Positions 1-8,976 of a DNA stretch of 64,000 nt are shown piece by piece. Numbering within the stretch: the stretch's first letter is position 1; each line of letters starts with the position of its first letter. The DNA comes from JABCPE02 sp963516475. Lineage in GTDB: Bacteria > Bacteroidota > Bacteroidia > Flavobacteriales > Weeksellaceae. The stretch is from assembly GCA_963516475.1 (NCBI GenBank), contig CAUQBR010000002.1, positions 107,025 to 171,024 of the forward strand. The letters are read 5' to 3'. The notes under the pieces are model-generated. The model made no database searches. It saw only the letters and a list, made by a program, of their open reading frames with translations, and was not told the origin of the DNA. The position numbers and the translations under genes are program-made.

Positions 1-249
1 GGTATCGAAATGAAATTAACTCTAAACGAAGATGGTTCTTTCCTTTTGGATGAAACTTATTTAGAGAAAAAAGATGGTCAGTTCAACGCTAAAGGTTCTT
101 ACGAAGTAAGCGCTGATGGTGCTTTCGTTACTCTTAAAGAAGAAGGAAACGATAAACCAAGAGTTTTCTTAGTAGAAGAAGATGCTGCTTACCTTGTTGA
201 AAAAGTAGGTGATGCTAAAAAGCCTGAATACAAATTGGCTAAAAAATAA
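1..249 (+). CDS. NlpE-like copper-resistance lipoprotein, C-terminal part (5' end outside window)
   Basis: The frame is open to the first base (Gly-Ile-Glu before the first ATG at 10), so the gene starts upstream and only its last 82 codons are seen. The visible part is a small beta-rich domain: GIEMKLTLNEDGSF, then a repeated pattern of aromatic and hydrophobic strands and a turn such as SYEVSADGAFVTL. This resembles the NlpE N-terminal-like domain (GI...L.L..DG.Y.....Y) of outer-membrane lipoproteins that signal surface or copper stress. It ends in a Lys-rich tail. A bidirectional terminator follows, shared with the convergent fhs gene. The family call rests on pattern only, and the lipobox is not visible. 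Confidence 0.6.
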   Translation, partial: GIEMKLTLNEDGSFLLDETYLEKKDGQFNAKGSYEVSADGAFVTLKEEGNDKPRVFLVEEDAAYLVEKVGDAKKPEYKLAKK

Positions 250-276
250 GCTAACACTGTCTTAAACAAAAAAAAG

Positions 277-303
277 AAAAGTCGGAGAAAAACTCCGACT
301 TTT
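277..303. terminator. Bidirectional terminator between the NlpE-like gene and fhs
   Basis: A perfect 11-bp stem (277-287 with 293-303) closes a five-A loop. The arms begin with AAAA and end with TTTT, so the hairpin can work on both strands. It lies between two converging genes. Confidence 0.85.
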
Positions 304-326
304 CACTTTTAATATTTTCTGATTTA

Positions 327-2009
327 TTAGCTCAAACCGCTGATATGTCCCTCTCCGTCTATGGTCATTCCCTCTGCCATAGGAACTTCTGGAAGTCCTG
401 GCATACGCATAATATCACCCAAAATAGGAATCACAAAACCAGCTCCAGCTGCGAACTCAAAACCTCTCACTGTGACATCAAATCCAGTAGGTCTTCCTAT
501 TTTTTTCTCATCATCACTCAGTGATTTCTGCGTTTTTGCTATACATACAGGCAGTTTATCAAAGCCCAAATCCTTTATAATTTTAAGGTCAGCTTTTGCT
601 TTCGGTGAATAGACCACACCTTCCGCTCCATATATTTTTTTTGCTACAGCCTCTATTTTAGCCTCTATGCTTTCTTCTAATGGGTATAAAAATTTGAAAT
701 CAGACTTCTTTTCCGTTGCTTCCACTACTGTTTTCGCCAAATCTCTCATTCCCTCTCCACCGTGCATAAATTCATCCGCCAAAACAGCATGAACTCCCAG
801 TTTAGCGCATTCATCTTTCAAAAACTTGATTTCTTCCTCCGAATCCGTAGCAAAATGATTAATCGCTACCACAGGCTGAAATCCGTAATTCTGAGCGTTT
901 TCTATATGTTTACAAAGATTTCCGAAACCTTTTTTCAGGTATTCTAAATTCGGGCTTCCGTACTCATCTTTTTTCGCTCCACCATGGTATCTCAGCGCCC
1001 TGATAGTCGCCACTATCACATACGCATCAGGTTTCAATCCTGCATATCTGCATTTAATATCAATGAACTTTTCTGCTCCCAAATCTCCACCAAAACCAGC
1101 TTCCATAACGACATAACCACCGAGAGAAAGCCCCATTTTAGTAGCGATAATAGTATTTGTCCCCTGTGCAATATTCGCAAAAGGGCCACCGTGAAGAATA
1201 GCAGGATTTCCCTCCAAAGTCTGAACCAAATTAGGTTTAATGGCATCTTTCAGCAGGATTGCCATTGCGTTTTCTGCCTTTAAATCTCTTGCAAAAACAG
1301 GCTTTTTATCGTAAGTATAGCCCACAAAGATATTTCCTAAACGCTGTTTCAGGTCTTCAAAATCTTGGCTCAGACAGAGAATTGCCATCACTTCGGATGC
1401 AGGCGTGATATTGAACCCCTCTTCCCTTACTACGCCGTTTTTATCGCCCATTCCTATGACAATCTGGCGCAGAGCTCGGTCATTCATATCCATCACTCGC
1501 TTCCAGACGATGGTTTTTGGGTCTATATTTAGATTGTGTTTTTTACTTTGTAAGTTATTGTCTATCAATGCAGAAAGAAGGTTATTTGCCTTTTCCACAG
1601 CCGAAAAATCTCCTGTAAAATGCAGGTTAATATCCGCCATTGGGATAACTTGGGCATATCCTCCCCCAGCGGCACCGCCTTTGCTCCCGAAAACAGGCCC
1701 TAAACTAGGCTCACGAAGCACCAAAACTGCTTTTTTACCGATTTTATTCAGTCCATCACAAAGCCCCACCGAAACAGTGGTCTTCCCCTCTCCTGCCGGC
1801 GTGGGATTGATAGCTGTCACCAAAATCAATTTTGATTTTTTAATTTTTTCTTCATCGATGTATTTTAGAGGGATTTTGGCTTTGTGTCTGCCATAGTATT
1901 CTAAATCTTCCTCCTCAATAGCAATTTTGTCTGCGATTTCTCTAATGGGTCTGATGTCCGCACTTTGTGCAATCTGTATGTCTGTTTTCACAATAGTTTT
2001 GTTTTCCAC
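327..2009 (-). CDS. fhs: Formate--tetrahydrofolate ligase
   Basis: This enzyme makes 10-formyl-tetrahydrofolate from formate, THF and ATP in cytosolic one-carbon metabolism. Length (560 aa) fits the family. The ATP-binding P-loop PTPAGEGKTT is at about residues 69-78, followed by the family signature LREPSLGPVFG and the segment GGGYAQVIPM. The start is uncertain. The longest frame begins with GTG at 2009, but a perfect -7 box (TAGATTTG on the reverse strand, 2009-2016) overlaps that codon. A second GTG at 1991 would give MKTDIQIAQ, which matches the usual family start. The gene is monocistronic and shares a terminator with the gene before it. Function is very sure; the start is not. Confidence 0.95.
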   Translation of the reverse strand: MENKTIVKTDIQIAQSADIRPIREIADKIAIEEEDLEYYGRHKAKIPLKYIDEEKIKKSKLILVTAINPTPAGEGKTTVSVGLCDGLNKIGKKAVLVLREPSLGPVFGSKGGAAGGGYAQVIPMADINLHFTGDFSAVEKANNLLSALIDNNLQSKKHNLNIDPKTIVWKRVMDMNDRALRQIVIGMGDKNGVVREEGFNITPASEVMAILCLSQDFEDLKQRLGNIFVGYTYDKKPVFARDLKAENAMAILLKDAIKPNLVQTLEGNPAILHGGPFANIAQGTNTIIATKMGLSLGGYVVMEAGFGGDLGAEKFIDIKCRYAGLKPDAYVIVATIRALRYHGGAKKDEYGSPNLEYLKKGFGNLCKHIENAQNYGFQPVVAINHFATDSEEEIKFLKDECAKLGVHAVLADEFMHGGEGMRDLAKTVVEATEKKSDFKFLYPLEESIEAKIEAVAKKIYGAEGVVYSPKAKADLKIIKDLGFDKLPVCIAKTQKSLSDDEKKIGRPTGFDVTVRGFEFAAGAGFVIPILGDIMRMPGLPEVPMAEGMTIDGEGHISGLS

Positions 2010-2016
2010 AAATCTA
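2009..2016 (-). promoter_or_regulatory. Bacteroidota -7 box for fhs
   Basis: The reverse strand reads TAGATTTG, a perfect TAnnTTTG. It would put the transcript start near 2002 and favours the GTG at 1991 as start codon. No clear -33 TTG lies at the usual distance. Confidence 0.45.
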
Positions 2017-2137
2017 TAAAAATTTGATTTAAAATTAAAAAAAAATTATAGCGAATTAAAATATTAAAATCCCTAAATTTGTAGGCTGTCTATTTTGAAG
2101 AATTTTTGTATTTTCGCCAAATATTTTTGAATTCACT

Positions 2138-2836
2138 ATGTCTTTACAAATTACTAATCTAACTAAAAAATTCGGTGAACAAACAGCACTGAATAATATC
2201 AACCTCAGCATTGAAAAGAACGAAATCGTGGGACTTCTTGGGCCAAACGGAGCAGGAAAATCCACGCTGATGAAATCCATCACAGGTGTAGTGAAAATAG
2301 ATGAGGGCGAGATTTTGTTCAACAACAAAGATATCACTCAATATCCGATAGAAAGCAAGAAAAACATCGGTTTTCTGCCAGAAAACAATCCGCTTTACCA
2401 AGAAATGTTCGTAAAGGAATATCTGAATTTCGTGGCTGATATCCACAAGATACCAAGCGAAAGAATAGATGAAGTCATCGAGCTGGTGGGCATCACTCCC
2501 GAAAAATCCAAGAAGATTTCCCAGCTCTCCAAAGGGTATAAACAGAGAGTGGGACTGGCGCAGGCGATTCTCCACCAGCCAGATTTACTTATCTTGGACG
2601 AGCCTACGAACGGACTAGACCCTAACCAAATCATAGAAATCCGAAATGTGATAAAAGAAATCGGTAAGGAGAAAACCATCATCCTTTCCACGCACATCAT
2701 GCAGGAAGTAGAGGCGCTCTGCTCTCGTGTCATCCTCATCCACAAGGGAAACATTCTGCAAGATACCTCTATAGAGGAGTTCAAAGGGCGATACAGCAAT
2801 CTGGAAGAGGCATTCCAGAGCTATACTAATGGATAA
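2138..2836 (+). CDS. ABC transporter ATP-binding protein, GldA-like
   Basis: This is a stand-alone nucleotide-binding subunit of 232 aa. Walker A GPNGAGKS is at 35-42, the signature LSKGYKQR at 130-137, Walker B LLILDEP at 150-156 and the switch His in STH at about 186. The sequence resembles GldA, the ATPase of the gliding-motility ABC transporter, and ABC-2 type exporter ATPases. It is shorter than typical GldA (about 300 aa) because it ends soon after the ABC domain. No permease gene lies beside it, so its membrane partner must be elsewhere. A -7-like box TATTTTTG (2122-2129) lies just before the ATG, and an intrinsic terminator follows. ATPase function is sure; the GldA link is moderate. 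Confidence 0.8.
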   Translation: MSLQITNLTKKFGEQTALNNINLSIEKNEIVGLLGPNGAGKSTLMKSITGVVKIDEGEILFNNKDITQYPIESKKNIGFLPENNPLYQEMFVKEYLNFVADIHKIPSERIDEVIELVGITPEKSKKISQLSKGYKQRVGLAQAILHQPDLLILDEPTNGLDPNQIIEIRNVIKEIGKEKTIILSTHIMQEVEALCSRVILIHKGNILQDTSIEEFKGRYSNLEEAFQSYTNG

Positions 2837-2857
2837 AATTTTTTCATTTTTTATTGT

Positions 2858-2892
2858 AAAATAGTCTGTCAGTTTTAGGGACAGGCTATTTT
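2858..2892 (+). terminator. Intrinsic terminator after the ABC ATPase gene
   Basis: A 13-bp stem (2858-2870 with 2880-2892, one G-T pair) is followed by a T-rich stretch. Confidence 0.8.
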
Positions 2893-2987
2893 TGTTTCTA
2901 AAATATCCATCTTCTCTAATTTCATAGAGTTCAAAAAATTTCGTAAATTTCCATTGTTTTTCTTGTTTTATAAAAATAATTAAAATC

Positions 2988-3908
2988 ATGGGACATTCAC
3001 ACGAAGGACACTGCCACCACCATAGCGTAAGCAGTCTGGAAAATATCAACAGGGCGTTTTACATCGGTATCGGTCTGAATTTGCTCTACACCGTGATAGA
3101 ATTTGCGGTCGGTTTTAAAATCAATTCTTTGGCCTTAATCTCCGATGCAAGCCACAATCTGAGCGATGTTGCCAGTTTAGGAATTTCGCTCGTAGGTATC
3201 ATTCTTGCCCAGAAAGCCAGCACACACAGCCTGACTTACGGCTACAAAAAAGCCTCAATATTGGCTTCGCTCATCAATGCTATTCTGCTGGTTTTTATTG
3301 TCTTTAAAATCATTATAGAAGCTGTGGAACGGCTAAATACACCGCCACAAATGGAGAGCAGCGGCATCATCATCACTGCTGCAATAGGCGTGGTTATCAA
3401 TGCTGTTTCAGCGTTTCTTTTTTATAAAGGACAAAAACACGATATCAACATCAAAGGGGCTTTTCTGCACCTGATGGTAGATGCTTTGGTTTCGGTAGGC
3501 GTGATTATCTCTGGGGTGATTATCTATTTCACAGGCTGGAATCTGGCGGATGTGGTTATAAGTTTCATCATCGCTGTGGTGATTTTGATTTCTACTTGGG
3601 GACTTTTGACGGAAAGCATCAAACTCAGCCTAAACGGCGTGCCAGAGGGCATTAATCCCAATGAAATCCAAAAACTGATAGAGGAAATCCCTGCCATAGA
3701 ACAGACCCACCACCTCCATATATGGGCGATGAGCAGCTCTGAAAACGCCCTAACCGTCCATCTGGTGGTAAATGAAGGAATAAGTTTCCAAGAAATGGAG
3801 CAAATAAAAAAGGAACTCCGCCACAAGCTGGAACATCACAACATCCAGCATTCTACCTTTGAGATAGAAAGCTCTGGCTGTAAATGCGACCAAGAGTTTT
3901 GTAAATAA
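2988..3908 (+). CDS. Cation diffusion facilitator (zinc-type CDF exporter)
   Basis: This inner-membrane antiporter exports divalent metal, probably zinc, in exchange for protons. The 306-aa protein starts with a His-rich tail (GHSHEGHCHHH), followed by six hydrophobic segments and a cytoplasmic C-terminal domain with LHIWAMSS, as in CzcD/ZitB. Both transport-site motifs are of the HxxxD type: H56-D60 in the second membrane segment (ASHNLSD) and H161-D165 in the fifth (HLMVD). That composition is typical of zinc and cobalt transporters. The C-terminus ends in a Cys-rich CKCDQEFCK that may also bind metal. The gene stands alone between two terminators. Confidence 0.93.
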   Translation: MGHSHEGHCHHHSVSSLENINRAFYIGIGLNLLYTVIEFAVGFKINSLALISDASHNLSDVASLGISLVGIILAQKASTHSLTYGYKKASILASLINAILLVFIVFKIIIEAVERLNTPPQMESSGIIITAAIGVVINAVSAFLFYKGQKHDINIKGAFLHLMVDALVSVGVIISGVIIYFTGWNLADVVISFIIAVVILISTWGLLTESIKLSLNGVPEGINPNEIQKLIEEIPAIEQTHHLHIWAMSSSENALTVHLVVNEGISFQEMEQIKKELRHKLEHHNIQHSTFEIESSGCKCDQEFCK

Positions 3909-3910
3909 CA

Positions 3911-3945
3911 AAAAAACAGCCGTTCCATGTGAGCGGCTGTTTTTT
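3911..3945. terminator. Bidirectional terminator between the CDF gene and gyrB
   Basis: A perfect 12-bp stem (3911-3922 with 3934-3945) has six A at its start and six T at its end. It serves both converging genes. Confidence 0.9.
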
Positions 3946-3961
3946 ATTTATATTTTTAATT

Positions 3962-5893
3962 CTACGCATCTATATTAGCATAGACTGCGTTCTTTTCTAT
4001 AAATTCTCTTCTTGGTGGAACTTCATCTCCCATCAGCATAGAGAAAATTCTATCTGCTTCTCCTGCGTTTTCTATAGTCACCTGTTTTAGGATTCTATTT
4101 TCTGGGTTAAGTGTAGTTTCCCATAGCTGTTCTGCATTCATCTCCCCGAGACCTTTGTATCGCTGGATTTCCACGCCTCTGCCATCCGCAGAAAGTTCTT
4201 TGGTAAGCTCCTCTCTTTCTTTGTCATTCCATGCGTAGAGTTTTTTATTTCCTCGCTTCAGAAGATACAGCGGCGGTGATGCGATGTATACATACCCATT
4301 CTCTATAAGTTCCTTCATGTAACGGAAGAAGAATGTAAGAATAAGCGTAGAAATATGCGAACCATCTATATCTGCATCGGTCATAATCACTATCTTATGG
4401 TATCTTAGTTTAGACAAGTTCAGTGCTTTACTGTCCTCCTCTGTCCCTACAGAAACCCCAAGTGCCGTATAAATATTTTTAATCTCATCGTTATCATAAA
4501 CCTTGTGAAGCATAGATTTTTCCACATTCAAAATCTTACCTCTCAGCGGTAAAATCGCTTGGAAATTTCTATCTCTTCCTCCTTTGGCTGTTCCTCCCGC
4601 AGAGTCTCCCTCTACTAGGAAAATTTCACTTATAGATGGGTCTTTAGATGAACAATCGGCTAATTTCCCTGGCAAACCAGAGCCTCCCAATGGCGATTTT
4701 CTCTGCACCATTTCACGAGCTTTCTTCGCTGCCTGACGAGCTTTCGCCGCCAAAACTACTTTTTGGACAATCTGCTTGGCTTCATTTGGATTTTCTTCAA
4801 GGAAGTTAGAGAGCATCTCTCCCACTATCTTATCCACTGCACCAGAAACTTCAGAGTTCCCAAGTTTAGTCTTAGTCTGCCCCTCAAACTGAGGTTCCAT
4901 TACTTTCACGGAAATCACAGCTGTAAGCCCCTCACGAAAGTCATCTCCTGTAACTTCCACTTTTTCTTTTTGTGGAATACCTAGCTCGTCTGCATATTTT
5001 TTGAGCGTTCTAGTCAAAGCTCTTCTAAAACCAGCCAAATGAGTTCCTCCCTCGTGCGTGTTAATATTATTTACATAAGAATGTAGATTCTCATTGAACG
5101 AAGTATTATATCTCATCGCTACTTCCACAGGGATATCATCTCGCTCTCCTTCCATGAAGATAACATCCATGATCCCCTCTCTGTTCCCATCAATGAACTC
5201 TACAAATTCCTTCAGTCCTCCTTCAGAATAAAAAGTTTCGCTTTTAAATTCCCCATTTTCCTCTTTTACTCTTTCATCTGTAAGAGTGATGGTAATTCCT
5301 TTATTAAGAAAAGCCAACTCACGGAGACGAGCCGCCAAAGTATCATAATTATAAACTAATTCATTAAAAATAGATTCATCTGGCTGGAAAAACACCTCTG
5401 TTCCAGTAATCTCTGAAGCACCGATTTCCTGAACATTCCCAAGAGCTTTACCTTGTGAATATTTCTGCTGGTAGATTTTACCATCTCTCTGAACAGTAGC
5501 TATCAACGATGTAGAAAGCGCATTCACACACGAAACCCCTACACCATGAAGCCCCCCAGAAACCTTGTAAGAATCTTTATCAAACTTACCTCCTGCCCCT
5601 ATTTTGGTCATTACTACTTCTAGAGCAGATTTTTGTTCTTTTTCGTGGAAATCCACTGGAATACCACGCCCATTATCTTTTACAGAAATACCATTTCCTT
5701 CATGAATAGTCACCGAAATAGTATCACAATATCCTGCTAAAGCCTCGTCTATAGAATTATCCACCACCTCATAAACCAAGTGATGAAGCCCTCTAACCCC
5801 CACATCTCCAATGTACATTGACGGTCTGAGACGCACATGCTCTATACCCTCCAATGCCTGAATACTACTCGCTGTATACTGTTTTTCGCTCAT
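3962..5893 (-). CDS. gyrB: DNA gyrase subunit B
   Basis: The ATPase subunit of gyrase, working with GyrA to introduce negative supercoils. The 643-aa length is normal for Flavobacteriia. The N-terminal GHKL ATPase part has EVVDNSIDEALAG and the glycine-rich VSGGLHGVGVS. The TOPRIM domain has EIFLVEGDSAGG and the metal-binding MTDADIDGSHI. The C-terminal part has QRYKGLGEMNAEQLWETT, as in all GyrB. The ATG is well placed, with a -7 box (reverse strand, 5919-5926) 25 bases upstream. It is divergent from the symporter gene. Confidence 0.98.
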   Translation of the reverse strand: MSEKQYTASSIQALEGIEHVRLRPSMYIGDVGVRGLHHLVYEVVDNSIDEALAGYCDTISVTIHEGNGISVKDNGRGIPVDFHEKEQKSALEVVMTKIGAGGKFDKDSYKVSGGLHGVGVSCVNALSTSLIATVQRDGKIYQQKYSQGKALGNVQEIGASEITGTEVFFQPDESIFNELVYNYDTLAARLRELAFLNKGITITLTDERVKEENGEFKSETFYSEGGLKEFVEFIDGNREGIMDVIFMEGERDDIPVEVAMRYNTSFNENLHSYVNNINTHEGGTHLAGFRRALTRTLKKYADELGIPQKEKVEVTGDDFREGLTAVISVKVMEPQFEGQTKTKLGNSEVSGAVDKIVGEMLSNFLEENPNEAKQIVQKVVLAAKARQAAKKAREMVQRKSPLGGSGLPGKLADCSSKDPSISEIFLVEGDSAGGTAKGGRDRNFQAILPLRGKILNVEKSMLHKVYDNDEIKNIYTALGVSVGTEEDSKALNLSKLRYHKIVIMTDADIDGSHISTLILTFFFRYMKELIENGYVYIASPPLYLLKRGNKKLYAWNDKEREELTKELSADGRGVEIQRYKGLGEMNAEQLWETTLNPENRILKQVTIENAGEADRIFSMLMGDEVPPRREFIEKNAVYANIDA

Positions 5894-5918
5894 GTATTTT
5901 CAAAAATTTAGTGAATTA

Positions 5919-5926
5919 CAAAGATA
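5919..5926 (-). promoter_or_regulatory. -7 box for gyrB
   Basis: The reverse strand reads TATCTTTG, a perfect TAnnTTTG, 25 bases before the gyrB ATG. I see no clear -33 TTG. Confidence 0.5.
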
Positions 5927-5974
5927 CATATTTTTTTGATAAAAATCAGTGTTTTTTGAACGAGAAATAAATTT

Positions 5975-5982
5975 TATATTTG
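5975..5982 (+). promoter_or_regulatory. -7 box for the symporter operon
   Basis: TATATTTG lies 16 bases before the ATG at 5999. A TTTG at 5955-5958 is a possible -33 box, but its spacing (16) is shorter than the usual 19-21. Confidence 0.5.
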
Positions 5983-5998
5983 GGAAATTTTATAAAAA

Positions 5999-7168
5999 AT
6001 GAAAAAAAGCAACAATCTCTTGCTTCAAATACTGATTGCTATTATTTTAGGAATAATTTTTGGAAAATTTGTAAATCAAGAATTTTTAAAAATTTTTCTT
6101 ACTTTCAATGGGCTGTTTAGTCAGTTTCTTGGGTTCTGTATCCCTTTAATTATTATAGGACTAATAGTCCCATCAATAGGAAAACTGGGCGGAACAGCCA
6201 GTAAAATAGTGCTTGTAACGGCTGGATTGGCTTATTTATCTACACTTTTAGCAGGTTTTGTTTCTTATGGCGTGAGTATCAACACCTTCCCAAGTCTTTT
6301 AGAAGGGCAGTCGCTTAGTGATGTTTCAGAAGTCACTGAAATCAAGCCTTATTTTTCGCTGAGCATTCCTCCTATGTTTGATGTGATGACGGCGCTGGTT
6401 TTGGCTTTTATGGTAGGAATAGGAATTTCTAAAATCCACAATTCTACATTGTTACAGGTTTTTGAAGAGTTTGAAATCATCATCTCTAATGTCATTGCTC
6501 GTGTGCTTATTCCACTACTTCCACTATATATTTTTGGTATCTTTTTAGGGATGGCTCATACAGGTGAAGTTTTCACGATTGTTTCTATCTTCATTAAAAT
6601 TATCGCCATTATTTTTGGGCTTCATATTTTGTTTTTGATATTTTTATTTACTATCGCTGGAATTATCGGAAGAAAAAATCCTTTCACCATGCTGGTAAAT
6701 ATGATACCTGCCTATATCACGGCTCTGGGAACGCAGTCTTCAGCGGCGACTATTCCTGTTTCCTTACAGCAGACTATCAAAAACGGCGTTTCGGAAAAGG
6801 TGGCTAAACTGGTTATTCCTCTTTGTGCGACGATACATTTATCGGGAAGTGCTTTGAAAATAGTTGCCTGCACCATTGCTCTGATGGTAGTACAGCAGAT
6901 GCCGATTGATTTCTTGGATTACACAGGATTTATTTTTATGCTTGGCATTGCTATGGTGGCTGCACCTGGTGTTCCTGGTGGTGCTATTATGGCGGCTATT
7001 GGGATTATCGGTTCTATGCTGGGATTTGATGAAAAAAGCCAAGCGCTGATGATTTCCCTATACATCGCTATGGACAGCTTCGGAACGGCTGGAAATGTCA
7101 CTGGAGACTGCGCAATAGCCGTAATTACAGATACTATTTTGGGTGAAAAACAGAAAACCAACGACTAA
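5999..7168 (+). CDS. Dicarboxylate/amino acid:cation symporter (DAACS family)
   Basis: A 389-aa inner-membrane protein of the glutamate/dicarboxylate:cation symporter family (GltP/SstT/DctA type), taking up an acidic amino acid or dicarboxylate with sodium or protons. It has eight or more hydrophobic segments. Family marks are the serine-rich re-entrant loop in TQSSAATIPVS, then LSGSALKI, a Pro/Gly-rich stretch VAAPGVPGGAIMA, and DSFGTAGNVTGDCAIAV near the end, which carries the substrate- and ion-binding Asp and Asn. The stop codon touches the ATG of the next gene, so it heads a forward operon reaching 10,980. The exact substrate cannot be read from sequence. Confidence 0.92.
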   Translation: MKKSNNLLLQILIAIILGIIFGKFVNQEFLKIFLTFNGLFSQFLGFCIPLIIIGLIVPSIGKLGGTASKIVLVTAGLAYLSTLLAGFVSYGVSINTFPSLLEGQSLSDVSEVTEIKPYFSLSIPPMFDVMTALVLAFMVGIGISKIHNSTLLQVFEEFEIIISNVIARVLIPLLPLYIFGIFLGMAHTGEVFTIVSIFIKIIAIIFGLHILFLIFLFTIAGIIGRKNPFTMLVNMIPAYITALGTQSSAATIPVSLQQTIKNGVSEKVAKLVIPLCATIHLSGSALKIVACTIALMVVQQMPIDFLDYTGFIFMLGIAMVAAPGVPGGAIMAAIGIIGSMLGFDEKSQALMISLYIAMDSFGTAGNVTGDCAIAVITDTILGEKQKTND

Positions 7169-8407
7169 ATGAAAGAAAAGTTTTTACAAACTCTTTGGGA
7201 AAACAAGGTTTTTAATCCGCTCTTGTTCAAAGATACGGACGGAAACCCTATCGAAATCCTAGATTTTGGAAAACTAAATAGCAATGCTGGTCCTGATTTT
7301 CATTCGGTAAAAATAAAAACACAAGGCATCACATTCTTCGGAAATGCTGAATTTCATGTAAAATCTTCCGACTGGCTTCTGCACAAACATTCGGAACAGA
7401 AAGATTATCAGTCCGTTATCCTTCATATCGTTTTTGAACACGACCAAGAAATTTTGGAACTGAAAGAAAAAAACATTCCTACACTGGAACTGAAAAACTA
7501 TATTGAAAACTCTGATTTTCAACACTATAATTTTGTTAAAGAAAAGGATTTTATCCCTTGCGAAGATATTTTCAGCATCAAAAAAATCCCAAATTATTTT
7601 TCCGAAGAAATCGTTTTGCAAAAATTAGAGGAAAAAGACAAAGAGATCAGACAGCAGTTACTGGCTACAAAGAACGATTATGAAGCAGTTCTATTCCAGA
7701 GAATAGCCTACTCTTTTGGGCTGAAAGTAAATTCGGAAACTTTCCTACAAATTGCACAAAACATTGATTTTAAAACCATTAAAAAAGTTTCTCAAAATCC
7801 TTTTCGGCTGGAAAGCCTCTTATTTGGAAAAGCAGATTTGCTAAATAATATGGAAAAAGACAGCCAAAAATGGCTGAAAGAATTTGAGTTTTTAAGGGCG
7901 AAATTTGGGATAAATGACATCGTTTTTCCTGCTAAATTTATGCGGATGATGCCCGTTTCATTCCCTACCATAAGGCTTTCGCAGCTGGCTCAGCTGTATT
8001 TTCGGCATCAGAATTTATTTTCAAAAATCATCAATGCAAAAAGCGTGGAAGAGTTAAAAGTGTTATTCAAAGACATAAAAACCTCTGAATATTGGGAAAA
8101 TCACTATGTTTTCGGAAAGGAAAGCGAAGCCAAAACCAAAAAACTTTCAGATGATTTTATAGAAATTATTTTACTGAATGCCATCCTTCCTGTGATTTAT
8201 TCCTATCACAAGGAAAAAACTGATAATCAGAAAATTATATTTGATTTTTACCGAAATCTAAAACCAGAGAAAAACTCCATTATCAAACAATGGAAAAATT
8301 TAGGCGCGAAGATAAAATCTGCCTTAGATTCCCAAGCGTTCTTATATTTATACAAAAACTGGTGTAGCCAAAAAAGATGCTTAGAATGCTGTCAAACACA
8401 ATTTTAA
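7169..8407 (+). CDS. DUF2851 family protein
   Basis: A 412-aa soluble protein of a family common in Bacteroidota and without known function. Recognisable parts are the N-terminal KFLQTLWENKVF, the conserved segment LNSNAGPDFHSVKIK and FFGNAEFHVKSSDW, and the C-terminal cysteine cluster WCSQKRCLECC. The acidic and His residues in the N-terminal block suggest an enzyme, possibly nuclease-like, but that is only inference. The ATG follows the upstream stop without a gap, so it is translationally coupled to the symporter. No signal peptide or membrane segment is seen. Confidence 0.85.
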   Translation: MKEKFLQTLWENKVFNPLLFKDTDGNPIEILDFGKLNSNAGPDFHSVKIKTQGITFFGNAEFHVKSSDWLLHKHSEQKDYQSVILHIVFEHDQEILELKEKNIPTLELKNYIENSDFQHYNFVKEKDFIPCEDIFSIKKIPNYFSEEIVLQKLEEKDKEIRQQLLATKNDYEAVLFQRIAYSFGLKVNSETFLQIAQNIDFKTIKKVSQNPFRLESLLFGKADLLNNMEKDSQKWLKEFEFLRAKFGINDIVFPAKFMRMMPVSFPTIRLSQLAQLYFRHQNLFSKIINAKSVEELKVLFKDIKTSEYWENHYVFGKESEAKTKKLSDDFIEIILLNAILPVIYSYHKEKTDNQKIIFDFYRNLKPEKNSIIKQWKNLGAKIKSALDSQAFLYLYKNWCSQKRCLECCQTQF

Positions 8408-8423
8408 TTTAATTTTAAACCTA

Positions 8424-8951
8424 ATGATTTTTACTCTAAACGACATACAAATACAACCCGCAAAAGGAGAAGAACACAGACATATTTTCTCCTCGTACTG
8501 CGCTTCCTTCCCAGCTGATGAGCGAAGAGATGAGGAGCAGTTTTACAAGCTTTTAGAAAATCACCACAGCAAGATATTGTCCATTTTCAAAGGAGAAAAC
8601 CTCGCTGGATACCTCATTGTATGGGAGTTTTCAGAGTTTACATTTATAGAGCATTTTGAGATTTTTGAGGCTCTTCGTGGCGCTAATTTAGGCTCCACCA
8701 TTCTATCTATTTTGACTGAAAACCTCGGAAATATCGTGCTAGAAACCGAACCCAAAGAACTAAGCAACATAGCTGAGCGAAGAGTAGGTTTTTACAAAAA
8801 AAATGGTTTCTCTGTTTTGGACGAGAGCTATATCCAGCCGAGCTACAGCCAAGATAAAAACCCACTGAACCTTTGGCTGATGGGAACTTTTGAGCCCGAT
8901 AATCTGACTCAGACCATTGCAGAAATTCATAAAATCGTATATCAAAATTAA
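8424..8951 (+). CDS. GNAT family N-acetyltransferase
   Basis: A 175-aa acetyltransferase-like protein. The core pattern is visible: a strand with GYLIVW, then FEIFEALRGANLGSTIL, which corresponds to the acetyl-CoA loop (R/Q-x-x-G-x-G/A, here RGANLGS), and a late YKKNGF (typical GFYxxxGF near the end of GNAT folds). The usual Gln/Arg-Gly-x-Gly loop is altered, so the CoA fit may be unusual. The substrate is unknown. It lies 16 bases after the DUF2851 gene and 25 before pyrD, in the same forward run. Confidence 0.8.
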   Translation: MIFTLNDIQIQPAKGEEHRHIFSSYCASFPADERRDEEQFYKLLENHHSKILSIFKGENLAGYLIVWEFSEFTFIEHFEIFEALRGANLGSTILSILTENLGNIVLETEPKELSNIAERRVGFYKKNGFSVLDESYIQPSYSQDKNPLNLWLMGTFEPDNLTQTIAEIHKIVYQN

Positions 8952-8976
8952 GTCTAACCCAATAAAATAATCACTC

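Noticed and set aside
1405..1896. A 163-aa forward frame opposite fhs
   Set aside because: It is antisense to a fully conserved enzyme and has Ser/Leu/Pro-rich shadow composition.
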